From positions 25,892,770 to 25,956,769 of the forward strand of contig NC_091303.1 in NCBI RefSeq assembly GCF_038502225.1: a stretch of 64,000 nucleotides of DNA, written 5' to 3'. The notes beneath the pieces were generated by a model. It saw only the letters and a program-made list of their open reading frames with translations. It ran no database searches and had not been told where the DNA came from. The stretch comes from Cherax quadricarinatus (Eukaryota > Arthropoda > Malacostraca > Decapoda > Parastacidae). Below are positions 34,657-46,085 of this stretch, one piece after another (position 1 is the stretch's first letter; every line of letters starts with the position of its first letter). Position numbers and translations under genes: made by a program.

Positions 34657-35275
34657 ATGATTCTCTTCAAATCGCTTGTTCTCTCTAGGCTGGAATACTG
34701 CTGTACACTAACTGCCCCCATCAAAGCAAGCGAAATTGCTGACCTGGAGAATGTACGAAGAACTTTCACGGCAAACATAAGTACGATAAAGCACCTAAGT
34801 TACTGGGAACTGTTAAGGTCCCTTGATTTGTAATCCCTGGAATGCAGGCGAGAGAGATACATGGTAACATACACTTGGAAAATCCTAGAGGGATTCGTAC
34901 CAAACTTGTACACGAAAATCACTCCCTATGAAAGCAAAAGGCTCGGCAGGAGATACAACATTCCCCCAATGGAAAGCAGGGGCGCCACAAGTACACTGAG
35001 AGACAACACAATAAGTGTCTGGGGCCCCAGACTGTCCAACTGCCTCCCTGCATACATAAGGGGGATTACCAATAGATCCCTGGCTGTCTTCAAGAAGGCA
35101 CTGGGCAGGCACCTGAAGTCAGTACCTGACCAACTGGGCTGTGGTTCTTACGTCGGTTTTTCGTGCGACCAGCAGTAAGAGTCTGGTTGATCAGATCCTG
35201 ATCCATCATGAAGCCTAGTCTCAGACCGGGCCACGGGGACGTTGACCCCCGAAACCCTCTCCAGGTAAACTCTAA
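34657..35275 (+). mobile_element. CR1/jockey-type LINE (family B), 3' fragment
   Basis: Plus-strand copy reading LEYCCTLTAPIKASEIADLEN (about 34,690), TYTWKILEGFVPNLYTKITP (about 34,868), GATSTLRDNTISVWGPRLSN (about 34,980) and FKKALGRHLKSVPDQLGC (about 35,090). The frame has stops only at the 5' side. The 3' end is GAAACCCTCTCCAGGTAAAC. It is 5'-truncated to 0.6 kb. Confidence 0.85.
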
Positions 35276-35450
35276 GTATCACTTGTGAATGCCTCTTCTG
35301 ATACGCTTCAAACCTTCAGTGCTGACATTTAACTGCATTAGAAGCTAGTGCAGTATTCTGTACTATTCCCATCACATTCATCGAGGTCAGGCGACTAAGG
35401 GGATACTTTTCTCGTATCCTGCAAAGACTGTAATACATCTAGTTATAAAT
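35276..35450. other. Continuation of the degenerate periodic region
   Basis: Begins with GAATGCCTCTTCTGATACGC, like the units left of the LINE. No gene. Confidence 0.3.
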
Positions 35451-35454
35451 TGTA

Positions 35455-35575
35455 TAAAATACCGACAAGCTGGTAAGTAAGACACACATGCAACACTAGG
35501 TACCTTTATTGATGAAACCTTTCGCCTGCGCTGTAGGCTTCATCAGTCGTGTATTTTCTGTTCTAGCGAGAACAT
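35455..35575 (-). mobile_element. Remnant of a hammerhead element (one end)
   Basis: Begins ATACCGACAAGCTGGTAAGT and AGACACACATGCAAC, as in the element at 39,532. On the minus strand CTGATGA (35,540-35,546), a GCCTAC/GCAGGC hairpin with one mismatch, and GAAA are present. The base after GAAA is G instead of C, and stem I pairing is lost. No second end or TSD is visible, so it is truncated and probably inactive. Confidence 0.6.
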
Positions 35576-36290
35576 TTCTAGTACTTTAAGGCATTCCTAG
35601 CTGTTTAGATGCTTCACTAACCTATACTGGCCGTTATCGACCTCTACATTTTCCAGCTATATCTTGAAACACAGATACGGTGACACCGTGAACACGGAAA
35701 GCTATTCTACACGTAAGAGTACATTAGATTTGTATAGTACCATCATCGTGTTACCTCTCTTGTACTGAAAGTTCTAATTATCCACTCAGTCATTTTCATA
35801 ACCTCTGAAGTCCTTACTTTTTGTCAATAATCGAAAATTCATCTGACTTGATAATTCCTAGACAATTTACACGTTCCTATTTTTTACACGATGGTCTTCC
35901 TGCATTTTACAGCTTTGCCAGTCTTTAGATTCTAGTTTTTCCATATGTAAAGACTTGGAATTTGTCACTGTTGATCATGTTACTCTCCACTACCCACCAG
36001 ATGACTTTAATATCTGTAATTTTTCTGTCTTTTATTGTGGCAACATTAATGCTTATTTTGATATACAGAGGATGATATGAAGTTATAGTTGTGTTTATCC
36101 GGCTGTATGAGGATGAGAAACAAACCAGAACCGTACCTATGGGCACTGAGCTTTTTATCTTGCTAAGACGTGATTTAATGAGATTTATTACAACTCTTTG
36201 TTCCAGACCTGGGACAGATACACATAGTTTACTGCCCACGTAGAGCCAATAAAGCATTTTAACTACTGGCAATACCACAAAATATTGAAT
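35576..36290 (-). mobile_element. Decayed LINE reverse-transcriptase remnant
   Basis: The minus-strand frame 35,925-36,278 includes GLEQRVVINLIKSRLSKIKS then SVPIGTVL, similar to RTQRVVVNRLKSEAAIVKSS then VSQGTVLA in family B, and ends INSDKFQVFTYGKTRI, similar to NEDKFQLLRYGK. The FADD box cannot be found. An old copy. Confidence 0.6.
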
Positions 36291-36700
36291 TTATACTCTT
36301 TGGACGAGAAAAGAGAGATAATATATACGTGGAAGATACTGCGGGACCTAGTCTCAAACCTACACACTATCATAACATACTAGAGTGAGATATGGGAAGA
36401 CGTATAAAATAAACCCAGGTATGGGCAAGGAAGCCGTAAGAAAACATTGTGTCAACATCCATGGGTCTAGACTATTCAACCTGCTACCAGCATTCACCAG
36501 AAATACTGCCGGCACAAGTGCAGAAATCTTCAAGAAGAAACTTGATCACTACCTACGCGAAGTGCCAGAACAATCAGACTGTGATGAGGCCCTGCGGGTA
36601 GCAAACAGGAGCAACTTGGTAGACCAGGCAAGCGCCAGTAAAGTTTGGCCTCAGGCCGGACTGCGAGAGTAGCAAAACTCTGGAAACCGGGCTTAGGTGT
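36291..36700 (+). mobile_element. LINE C-terminal fragment, plus strand
   Basis: Reads REIIYTWKILRDLVSNLHT near 36,315, then GSRLFNLLPAF (about 36,460) and FKKKLDHYLREVPEQSDC (about 36,530), the usual CR1-type end. The tail has GGCCTCAGGCCGGACTGCGA. It faces away from the minus-strand fragment at 35,576, so two insertions or an inversion are required. Confidence 0.7.
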
Positions 36701-37127
36701 CAGTTTCCTACCTATCCGTAGCCACTGTCTAATGCCTTTCGGAATGTGTGTATACAGTACCAGGTATTGATGATGTGGCCGGAGTCGCAGAAAATGTAAT
36801 CCCAGGATGTACCTCAACTATTATAACAAGAAAACAGCAGCCACCTGGGTACTGTAGAGGGGAGAAGGGAGAGGAAGGAGAACCAAGGGACGAAAGTAGA
36901 TGGAGGAAAGAAGAAAGCAGTAATATAAGAAATTCAGAAGAGAGTGGGAAGGAAGTTTTCAAAACGACACGAGCGCTGGGACCAAAAGGTCATTCAGCGC
37001 TTTATGCACTAAGAGATTCTACACACATGTACACGTACCCCACACACTCATGTGCCTCGTACGCACTCGTGTAGGCCGAAAGCAAGCAACTACGCACGCA
37101 CGCACACACAACGTGTGGGCAGGAACC
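36701..37127. other. Unassigned DNA
   Basis: Single-copy-like, with a GAAGGAG-rich section at 36,860-36,960. No domain recognised. Confidence 0.4.
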
Positions 37128-37250
37128 ATACATAGCTTTAAGATGAGGTATGATAAAGCTCAAGGAGCAGAGAGAGGACCTAGTAGCACTCGGTGAAGAG
37201 GCGGGGCCAGGAGCTGAGTCTCTACCCCTGCAACCACAATTAGGTGAGTA

Positions 37251-37255
<5 letters not shown>
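37128..37255 (+). mobile_element. LINE family A 3' end
   Basis: Shares AGAGGCGGGGCCAGGAGCTG and CCTGCAACCACAATTAGG with window positions 50-110 and runs directly into an AC microsatellite. Non-coding. Confidence 0.8.
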
Positions 37256-37291
<36 letters not shown>

Positions 37292-37314
37292 ACACACACA
37301 CAGACACACACACA

Positions 37315-37346
<32 letters not shown>
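37256..37346. repeat. (AC)n microsatellite with AG interruptions
   Basis: Dinucleotide repeat starting at the LINE family A 3' terminus. Confidence 0.95.
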
Positions 37347-37348
<2 letters not shown>

Positions 37349-37399
37349 ATAACCAAGGGAGAAATGTGATGAGTACAAGAGGACATTGATTCACACATT

Positions 37400-38895
37400 G
37401 TAAACAGTGGCAGAGACAGCAAGAAGCAGCACAGCTAAACTAGTACTGGGTTATTTTAACAATAAGGAGATTTGGAAAACAGGGGCCCCTCCTACTTCCG
37501 GCCAACGAAGGAGCAGAAACGTGGAGAGCGAGATTCTTCTGGAAACAATAATGAATAATTTTGAAACAACATGTGAAGGAAACCAGACTGAAGGAAGCTG
37601 AACCAGCAAGACTCGACCTAGTTTTTATACTATGAATATGACAGCGGAAATTACTTATTGGAAACCACTCGGGGCCAGCAATCATGTATACTAAGTTCTG
37701 AATACCTGGTGGAAGGTTCTGAGTACCTGGTAGAAAGTTTTTGAGTACCGAGTGGAAACTTTTGAGTACCATGTGGAAATAAAACTCCAGAAAGAAATGG
37801 AGGCGTGAGTAGCACAATGAGAATACAGAACCAAGGACTATAAGAGAATAAGAAACATTCTAAGGAAAGTGCAATGGGAAAGATAACTTGTGGGCAAATC
37901 TGCACAAGAAAGGATGACGGTAGTTAAATCAAAGTGCCAAGAAGCGAAGAGAAAATTTGTATCATATATGAAGAAAGGTAACAAGAAAACCAGATAAAAC
38001 CCATAGTTCAATCAGGTATGGAGGAAGGACAAGGGGTCGGGGAGGCAAGAGGCCTTGGAAGAAATATAGGGCAAATGAAATTGTAGAAAAATGACAGAAT
38101 CATAGGTCAAAACTGCACCACAGTTACTCCACAGTCACATAACAAAGATAAAGATGAAGAATCAGGCGATAAGGAGAATTATACAGAATTATACAAAAAT
38201 ATGGAAGAGCTTAGCCAAAGATTCAAAGAGGCATTTACACAGACCTTGTAGTCACGTCAGGTCAACAGGTGCTAGAAAGTATCAGCACAACGAAAGAAAT
38301 GATAATACTAATTGAGTTTGATGCAACAAAAGCAAAGGAACCAGATAACATATCTCTATGGGTGCTGAAAGAAGTAGGCACCCACTGTGTGACCCAATAA
38401 CAAAGGTATACAACCAATCTCTCAGTCGGAGCAAGTGCCAGAAAAATGAAAAAAAAAATAGGGAGAGACAGAGAGACCAGAGGTACTAAATTATAGGCCA
38501 ATAATTCTACCATAGTGTCACAAGCTCTGGAGAAGATGGTAAGGAAAAACATATTGTAGTACATGACTAGAAAATTCTTTACAAAAAAAAACAAAAAACA
38601 CAGCACTGATTTAGGGATGGAAAAACTTGTATTACAAATTGGCTGCAGTTCTATGAGTCACAAATATAATACATGAAAAACAGAGCTGAGTGGACTGCAT
38701 CCTCTCGGACTGCAGGGAAGCATTTAATACAGTACTACACCAGAGATGAGTCCAGATATTAGAGGATGGGGCAGAGTTAATGGGCAGAGTGTTGCAGTGC
38801 GTCACGGACTCAATGACAGTAACAGAATGGGATGAAATATTAAAATAGATACAGTAATGACTGGGGTTCTGAAAGGATCAGTGCTGTTCCTAACA
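37400..38895 (+). mobile_element. Ancient CR1-type LINE, endonuclease linker to reverse transcriptase
   Basis: A very decayed plus-strand copy. Readable scraps are LDLVFTMNMTAEI (about 37,615-37,650, end of the endonuclease), EPDNISLWVLKEVG (about 38,338-38,375, start of the reverse transcriptase), a SLEKMVRKN-like stretch (about 38,525), and LDCREAFNTVLHQR-like codons (about 38,705-38,745, first catalytic region). It then stops at the 21-bp array and seems to resume at 40,038. Many stops; old. Confidence 0.6.
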
Positions 38896-39517
38896 GCACT
38901 GATAATAAGAATATGAATAGTAAGAATAAGAATATGAATAGTAAGAACAAGAATATGAATAGTAAGAATAAGATTATAAATAGTAAGAATAAGATTATAA
39001 ATAGTAAGAATAAGAATATGAATAGTAAGAATAAGAATATGAATAGTAAGAATAAGAATATGAATAGTAAGAACAAGAATATGAATAGTAAGAATAAGAT
39101 TATAAATAGTAAGAATAAGATTATAAATAGTAAGAATAAGAATATGAATAGTAAGAATAAGAATATGAATAGTAAGAATAAGATTATAAATAGTAAGAAT
39201 AAGAATATGAATAGTAAGAATAAGATTATAAATAGTAAGAATAAGATTATAAATAGTAAGAATAAGAATATGAATAGTAAGAATAAGAATATGAATAGTA
39301 AGAATAAGATTATAAATAGTAAGAATAAGATTATAAATAGTAAGAATAAGATTATAAATAGTAAGAATAAGAATATGAATAGTAAGAATAAGAATATGAA
39401 TAGTAAGAATAAGATTATAAATAGTAAGAATAAGATTATAAATAGTAAGAATAAGATTATAAATAGTAAGAATAAGAATATGAATAGTAAGAATAAGAAT
39501 ATAAATAGTAGGAATAA
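38896..39517. repeat. Minisatellite, 21-bp unit, about 30 copies
   Basis: Units AATATGAATAGTAAGAATAA+G and ATTATAAATAGTAAGAATAA+G occur in mixed order. The GAATATGA seed is present in the flanking LINE-derived DNA at both sides, so the array probably grew from it. Period 21 keeps frames open (NMNSKNK); not a gene. Confidence 0.95.
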
Positions 39518-39531
39518 CAATATGAATATGA

Positions 39532-40024
39532 ACATCAAAATGGCATACAATACCGACAGGTTGGTAGGTAAGACACATATGCAACAGTTAGGCAACTTTA
39601 TTCCGAAACGTTTCGCCTACACAGTAGGCTTCTTCAGTCGAATACAGAAAGTAGGCAGGAACAGTAGAGATGTGAAGACGATGTAATCAGTCCATCACCC
39701 TTGAAGTCGTAGAATTTGAGATTGTCAGTCCCTCGGCCTGGAGAGTTCACTTCCATAGTCAGGAACTATCTGAAGATCAAGCGACAGTGCGGAGACTTAA
39801 ATACTGTCGGAAGGAGAGGTGCAGAGTAGTAGTAGTAGTGAGAATGTAGCCACAGAGAGGTCAGGTCCCTCTCAGATCCAACAGTTCTCACTTGAAAGGG
39901 TTGTCCAAGGTGTTTTCTGTACCAAGAGGCCATGTGTTGCAGTGTCTGACAAGAAGAAGCCTACTGTGTAGGCGAAACGTTTCGGAATAAAGTTGCCTAA
40001 CTGTTGCCTTTGTGTCTTACCTAC
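39532..40024. mobile_element. Hammerhead-ribozyme element with 74-bp inverted repeats and 14-bp TSD
   Basis: A 493-bp insertion flanked by CAATATGAATATGA (39,518-39,531 and 40,025-40,038). A 29-bp leader ends in CCGACAGG, as in the 1,895 element. Inverted repeats span 39,561-39,634 and 39,954-40,027 with two mismatches. The interior is non-coding. Left-arm core (minus strand): CTGAAGA, a GCCTAC/GTAGGC hairpin, GAAACGTT. The right arm keeps the hairpin and GAAACGTT but has CAAGAAGA in place of the CTGANGA box. Confidence 0.78.
39596..39651 (-). ncRNA. Hammerhead ribozyme, small type I variant
   Basis: Minus strand: CTTT (39,651-39,648), CGA (39,640-39,638), CTGAAGA (39,637-39,631), one extra A, stem II GCCTAC/GTAGGC with loop TGT, GAAA, CGTT, then TCG pairing with CGA, and AAAG (39,599-39,596) pairing with CTTT. 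Stems I and II differ from the 2,163 copy yet remain paired, which supports a selected RNA structure. Confidence 0.72.
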
Positions 40025-40037
40025 CAATATGAATATG

Positions 40038-40150
40038 AGAGGACAGGGATAAACTTCAGAACTCAGGTTAAAGATGTGATCAAAATGTGGCTTCTCGAGT
40101 TCAACCCGAACAAATACAAGGTGATGCGAGCTATAAAAAGTGAAGGTAGT
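40038..40150 (+). mobile_element. Continuation of the ancient LINE
   Basis: Reads ERTGINFRTQVKDVIKMWLL then EFNPNKYKVMR, the segment that follows the FADD box in CR1-type elements. It directly follows the hammerhead element's right TSD. Confidence 0.6.
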
Positions 40151-40350
40151 GAGGGCGGAGAGACGCTGAAAAGATCATGAAGTGAAAAAGGACCTGTTAT
40201 CTGTTTATGGTTCTGAGGTATATTTATAAGGAATGAACGTAAAAGTTTGTTAAATTTATCTATCATCTTACGTGTTTATGAGACAAAAAGAGAAGATCAC
40301 CAATCTTATCAGAGTCCAAAAACCAAAAGGTTCCATTTCACACTCACAGG
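40151..40350. other. Short unassigned spacer
   Basis: No feature recognised. Confidence 0.4.
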
Positions 40351-43300
40351 ACAGGATGGTTGTACCTCCCTGGATGGTTGTACCTCCGTGGATGGTTGTA
40401 TCTCCCTGGATGGTTGTACCTCCGTGGATGGTTGTACCTCCGTGGATGGTTGTATCTCCCTGGATGGTTGTACCTCCCTGGATGGTAGTACCTCCCTGGA
40501 TGGTTGTACCTCCCTGGATGGTAGTACCTCCCTGGATGGTTGTACCTCCCTGGATGGTAGTACCTCCCTGGATGGCAGTACCTCCCTGGATGGTTGTACC
40601 TCCCTGGATGGTAGTACCTCCCTGGATGGCAGTACCTCCCTGGATGGCTGTACCTCCCTGGATGGTAGTACCTCCCTAGATGGTAGTACCTCCCTGGATG
40701 GTTCTACCTCCCTGGATGGTAGTACCTCCCTGGATGGTTGTACCTCCCTGGATGGTAGTACCTCCCTGGATGGCAGTACCTCCCTGGATGGTTGTGACTC
40801 CCTGGATGGTAGTACCTCCCTGGATGGTAGTACCTCTCTGGATGGTTGTACCTCCCTGGATGGTAGTACCTTCCTGGATGGTAGTACCTCCCTGGATGGT
40901 AGTACCTCCCTGGATGGTAGTACCTCCCTGGATGATTGTACCTTCCTGGATGGTAGTACCTCCCTGGATGGTAGTACCTCCCTGGATGATTGTACCTTCC
41001 TGGATGGTAGTACCTCCCTGGATGGTAGTACCTCCCTGGATGGTAGTACCACCCTGGATGATTGTACCTTCCTGGATGGTAGTACCTTCCTGGATGGTAG
41101 TACCTCCCTGGATGGTAGTACCTCCCTGGATGATTGTACCTTCGTGGATGGTAGTACCTCCCTGGATGGTAGTACCTCCCTGGATGGTTGTACCTCCCTG
41201 GATGATTGTACCTTCCTGGATGGTAGTACCTCCCTGGATGGTAGTACCTCCCTGGATGGTTGTACCTCCCTGGATGGTTGTACCTCCCTGGATGGTAGTA
41301 CCTCCCTGGATGGTAGTACCTCCTTGGATGTTTGTACCTTCCTGGATGGTTGTACCTCCCTGGATGGTAGTACCTCCCTGAATGGTTGTACCTCCCTGGA
41401 TGGTTGTACCTCCCTGGATGGTAGTACCTCCCTGGATGGTAGTACCTCCTTGGATGCTTGTACCTCCCTGGATGGTAGTACCTCCCTGGATGCTTGTACC
41501 TCCCTAGATGGTAGTACCTCCCTGGATGGTTGTACCTCCCTGGATGATTGTACCTTCCTGGATGGCAGTACCTCCCTGGATGCTTGTACCTCTCTGGATG
41601 CTTGTACCTCCCTGGATGCTTGTACCTCTCTGGATGCTTGTACCTCCCTGGATGATTGTACCTTCCTGGATGGTAGTACCTCCCTGGATGGTTGTACCTC
41701 CCTGGATGGTAGTACCTCCCTGGATGGTTGTACCTCCCTGGATGGTTGTACCACCCTGGATGACTGTACCTTCCTGGATGTTTGTACCTCCCTGGATGAT
41801 TGTACCTCCCTGGATGGTTGTACCTCCATGGATGGTTGTACCTCCCCGGATGTTTGTACCTCCCTGGATAGCTGTACCTCCCTGGATGATTGTACCTCCC
41901 TGGATGATTGTACCTCCCTGGATGGTTGTACCTCCCTGGATGGTTGTACCTCCCTAGATGGTAGTACCTCCCTGAATGGTAGTACCTCCCTGAATAGTTG
42001 TACCTCCCTGGATGGTTGTACCTCCCTGGATGGCTGTACCTCCCTGGATGGTAGTACCTCCCTGGATGGTAGTACCTCCCTGGATGGTAGTACCTCCCTG
42101 GATGGTAGTACCTCCTTGGATGGTTGTACCTCCCTGGATGGCTGTACCTCCCTGGATGGTTGTACCTCCCTGGATGGTTGTACCTCTCTGGATGGTTGTA
42201 CCTCCCTGGATGGTAGTACCTCCCTGGATGGTTGTACCTCCCTGGATGGTTGTACCTCTATGGATGGTTGTACCTCCCTGGATGGTAGTACCCCCGTGGA
42301 TGCTTGTACCTCCCTGGATGGTAGTACCTCCCTGGATGGTAGTACCTACCTGGATGGTTGTACCTCCCTGGGTGGTAGTACCTCCCTGGATGGCAGTACC
42401 TCCCTGGATGGTTGTACCTCCCTGGATGGTAGTACCTCCCTGGATGGCTGTACCTCCCTGGATGGTAGTACCTCCCTGGATGGCAGTACCTCCCTGGATG
42501 GTTGTACCTCCCTGGATGGCTGTACCTCCCTGGAAGGTTGTACCTCCCTGGATGGCAGTACCTCCCTGGATGGTTGTACCTCCTGGATTGTAGTACCTCC
42601 CTTGATGGCAGTACCTCCCTGGATGGTTGTACCGCCCTGGATGGTTGTACCCCCGTGGATGCTTGTACCTCCCTGGATGGTAGTACCTCCCTGGATGGTT
42701 GTACCTCCCTGGGTGGTAGTACCTCCCTGGATGGCAGTACCTCCCTGGATGGTTGTACCTCCCTGGATGGTAGTACCTCCCTGGATGACTGTACCTCCCT
42801 GGATGGTAGTACCTCCCTGGATGGCAGTACCTCCCTGTATGGTTGTACCTCCCTGGATGGTTGTACCTCCCTGGATGGCTGTACCTCCCTGGAAGGTTGT
42901 ACCTCCCTGGATGGCAGTACCTCCCTGGATGGTTGTACCTCCTGGATGGTAGTACCTCCCTTGATGGCAGTACCTCCCTGGATGGTTGTACCTCCCTGGA
43001 TGGTAGTACCTCCCTGGATGGTTGTACCTCTCTGGATGGTTGTACCTCTCTGGATGGTAGTACCTCTCTGGATGGTAGTACCTCCCTGAATGGTAGTACC
43101 TCCCTGGATGGTTGTACCTCCCTGGATGGTAGTACCTCCCTGGATGGTTGTACCTCCCTGGATGGTAGTACGTCCCTGGATGGTTGTACCTCCCTGGATG
43201 GTAGTACCTCCCTGGATGGTTGTACCTCCCTGGATGGCAGTACCTCCCTGGATGGTTGTACCTCCCTGGATGGTTGTACCTCCCTGGATGGTAGTACCTC

Positions 43301-45184
43301 CCTGGATGGTTGTACCTCCCTGGATGGTAGTACCTCCCTGGATGGCTGTACCTCCCTGGATGGTAGTACCTCCCTGGATGGTTGTACCTCCCTGGATGGT
43401 AGTACCTCCCTGGATGGTAGTACCTCCCTGGATGGTAGTACCTCCCTGGATGGCAGTACCTCCTTGGATGGTAGTACCTCCCTGGATGGTAGTACCTCCC
43501 TGGATGGCTGTACCTCCCTGGATGGTTGTACCTCCCTGGATGGTAGTACCTCCCTGGATGGTTGTACCTCCCTGGATGGTAGTACCTCTCTGGATGGCTG
43601 TACCTCCCTGGATGGTAGTACCTCCCTGGATGGTTGTACCTCCCTGGATGGTAGTACCTCCCTGGATGGTTGTACCTCCCTGGATGGTAGTACCTCCCTG
43701 GATGGTAGTACTTCCCTGGATGGCAGTACCTCCTTGGATGGTAGTACCTCCCTGGATGGTAGTACCTCCCTGGATGGCAGTACCTCCCTGGATGATTGTA
43801 CCTCCCTGGATGGTTGTACCTCCCTGGATGGTAGTACCTCCCTGGATGGCAGTACCTCCCTGGATGGCAGTACCTCCCTGGATGGTTGTACCTCCCTGGA
43901 TGGTAGTACCTCCCTGGATGGTAGTACCTCCCTGGATGACAGTACCTCCCTGGATGGTTATACCTCCCTGGATGATAGTACCTTCCTGGATGGTTGTACC
44001 TCCCTGGATGGTTGTACCTCCCTGGATGGTTGTACCTCCCTGGATGGTAGTACCTCCCTGGATGGCAGTACTTCCCTGGATGGTTGTACCTCCCTGGATT
44101 GTTGTACCTCCCTGGATGGTAGTACCTCCGTGGATGGTTGTACCTCCCTGGATGGTAGTACCTCCCTGGATGGTAGTACCTCCCTGGATGGTAGTACCTC
44201 CCTGGATGGTTGTACCTCCTTGGATGGCAGTACCTCCCTGGATGGTTGTACCTCCCTGGATGGTAGTACCTCCCTGGATGGTTGTACCTCCCTGGATGGT
44301 AGTACCTCCCTGGATGGCAGTACCTCCCTGGATGGTTGTACCTCCCTGGATGGTAGTACCTCCCTGGATGGCAGTACCTCCCTGGATGGCAGTACCTCTC
44401 TGGATGGTTGTACCTCCCTGGATGGTAGTACCTCCCTGGATGGTTGTACCTCCCTGGATGGTTGTACCTCCCTGGATGGCAGTACCTCCCTGGATGGTTG
44501 TACCTCCCTGGATGGTTGTACCTCCCTGGATGGTTGTACCTCCCTGGATTTTAGTACCTCCCTGGATGGTAGTACCTCCCTGGATGGTTGTACCTCCCTG
44601 GATTGTAGTACCTCCCTGGATGGTTGTACCTCCCTGGATGGTAGTACCTCCCTGGATGGTTGTACCTCCCTGGATTGTAGTACCTCCCTGGATTGTAGTA
44701 TCTCCCTGGATGGTAGTACCTCCCTGGATGGCAGTACCTCCCTGGATGGTTGTACCTCCCTGGATGGTAGTACCTCCCTGGATGGTTGTACCTCCCTGGA
44801 TTGTAGTACCTCCCTGGATTGTAGTATCTCCCTGGATGGTTGTACCTCCCTGGATTGTAGTACCTCCCTGGATTGTAGTATCTCCCTGGATGGTAGTACC
44901 TCCCTGGATGGCAGTACCTCCCTGGATGGTTGTACCTCCCTGGATGGTTGTACCTCCCTGGATTGTAGTACCTCCCTGGATGGTAGTACCTCCCTGGATG
45001 GTTGTACCTCCCTGGATGGTAGTACCTCCCTGGATGGTTGTACCTCCCTGGATGGTAGTACCTCCCTGGATGGTTGTACCTCCCTGGATTGTAGTACCTC
45101 CCTGGATTGTAGTATCTCCCTGGATGGTAGTACCTCCCTGGATGGCAGTACCTCCCTGGATGGTAGTACCTCCCTGGATGGTTG
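40351..45184. repeat. Minisatellite, 18-bp unit, about 268 copies, 4.8 kb
   Basis: The unit is CTCCCTGGATGGTTGTAC or CTCCCTGGATGGTAGTAC with single-base variants (GGCAG, GATTG, GCTTG, TTCCTGG). Because 18 is a multiple of three, plus frames reading SLDGCT/SLDGST or VPPWMV and a minus frame reading REVLPS stay open for hundreds of codons. A missing C at about 42,582 and again at about 42,941 shifts phase, marking a duplicated ~360-bp block. No promoter, signal peptide or non-repeat domain supports coding. Confidence 0.97.
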
Positions 45185-45420
45185 CTGTCTATGAGATGTA
45201 CTGACGTACTGTCAGATTAGTGTGAAATGGAAACCCGTTATTTTTCACTCCTGCAGAAATGTTTAAGTTTTCTTTGTCTTACAAACACGTAACATCGTAC
45301 AAAGTCTTAACAGAAGTGAATATAACATGAAACATATCACTAGAAACAGACACATTATACAAGGTCATCAGCATATACAAAGTAAATAAAACTCAGAATA
45401 GCATTCAGCAACATGAACTA
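45185..45420. other. Unassigned spacer
   Basis: AT-rich, no recognised feature. Confidence 0.4.
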
Positions 45421-45610
45421 AGAATATATGGCTCAGTCATGGAGCTCACACCTTGTAACACACAAGAGAGGCTCGGAAAGGTCCAAAGGTTCGCAACCAA
45501 GATAGTACCAAAACTGAGAGGAATTCAAAATGAGAAGCTGAAGAGACTGAACCTGACCATACTAGAAGAGAGGACAACGGTAGACATGATTGTGATATAA
45601 TAGATTTTAC
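45421..45610 (+). mobile_element. CR1-type LINE fragment
   Basis: The plus frame reads LGKVQRFATKIVPKLRGI then LKRLNLTILEERTTVDMI, equivalent to LEKVKRFATRLVPELRG in the copy at 8,640. Stops follow at 45,597. Confidence 0.75.
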
Positions 45611-45779
45611 GATGAAGTGATAGGACAGACAGGTACGAACAGTTTGAAGAGTGCCAGGTACTTGTGCCAAGACAACACATCTTATCAACTGCTGGGTCCC
45701 TCTAAAAATGATGTTACTTGTTGGTGGGTCCCTCAGTCTTAAGTAATGATGGAGTGATGCTGGGTTTTCCTTCTTACGA

Positions 45780-45955
45780 CATACACCATCCATCCTCGCC
45801 ATCACCGCCCACTAAAACCCAAATCACCATCACCGCCCACTAAAACCCAAATCACCATCACCGCCCACTAAAACCCAAGTCACCATCACCGCCCACTAAA
45901 ACCCAAATCACCATCACCGCCCACTAAGACCCAAACTCGCCATCACTACCTATCA
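45780..45955. repeat. Minisatellite, 28-bp unit, about 6 copies
   Basis: The unit is CACCATCACCGCCCACTAAA followed by ACCCAAAT. The last copies are diverged. Confidence 0.9.
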
Positions 45956-46085
45956 AAACCCACTCTCTTCAACCCGCTCCCCGTAGGTACCCACTTCTCC
46001 ACCAACATCCACCCTCTCCACTCCAATACCCTCTCCCTTATCTACTACCCACCCCAACACCCCACTTCAACACCCCCACCACGCA

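Noticed and set aside
40247..45204. Plus-strand frames of 700-900 codons (SLDGCT and VPPWMV repeats)
   Set aside because: The 18-bp period keeps several frames open at once, frames jump at single-base deletions, and the flanks are not coding-like.
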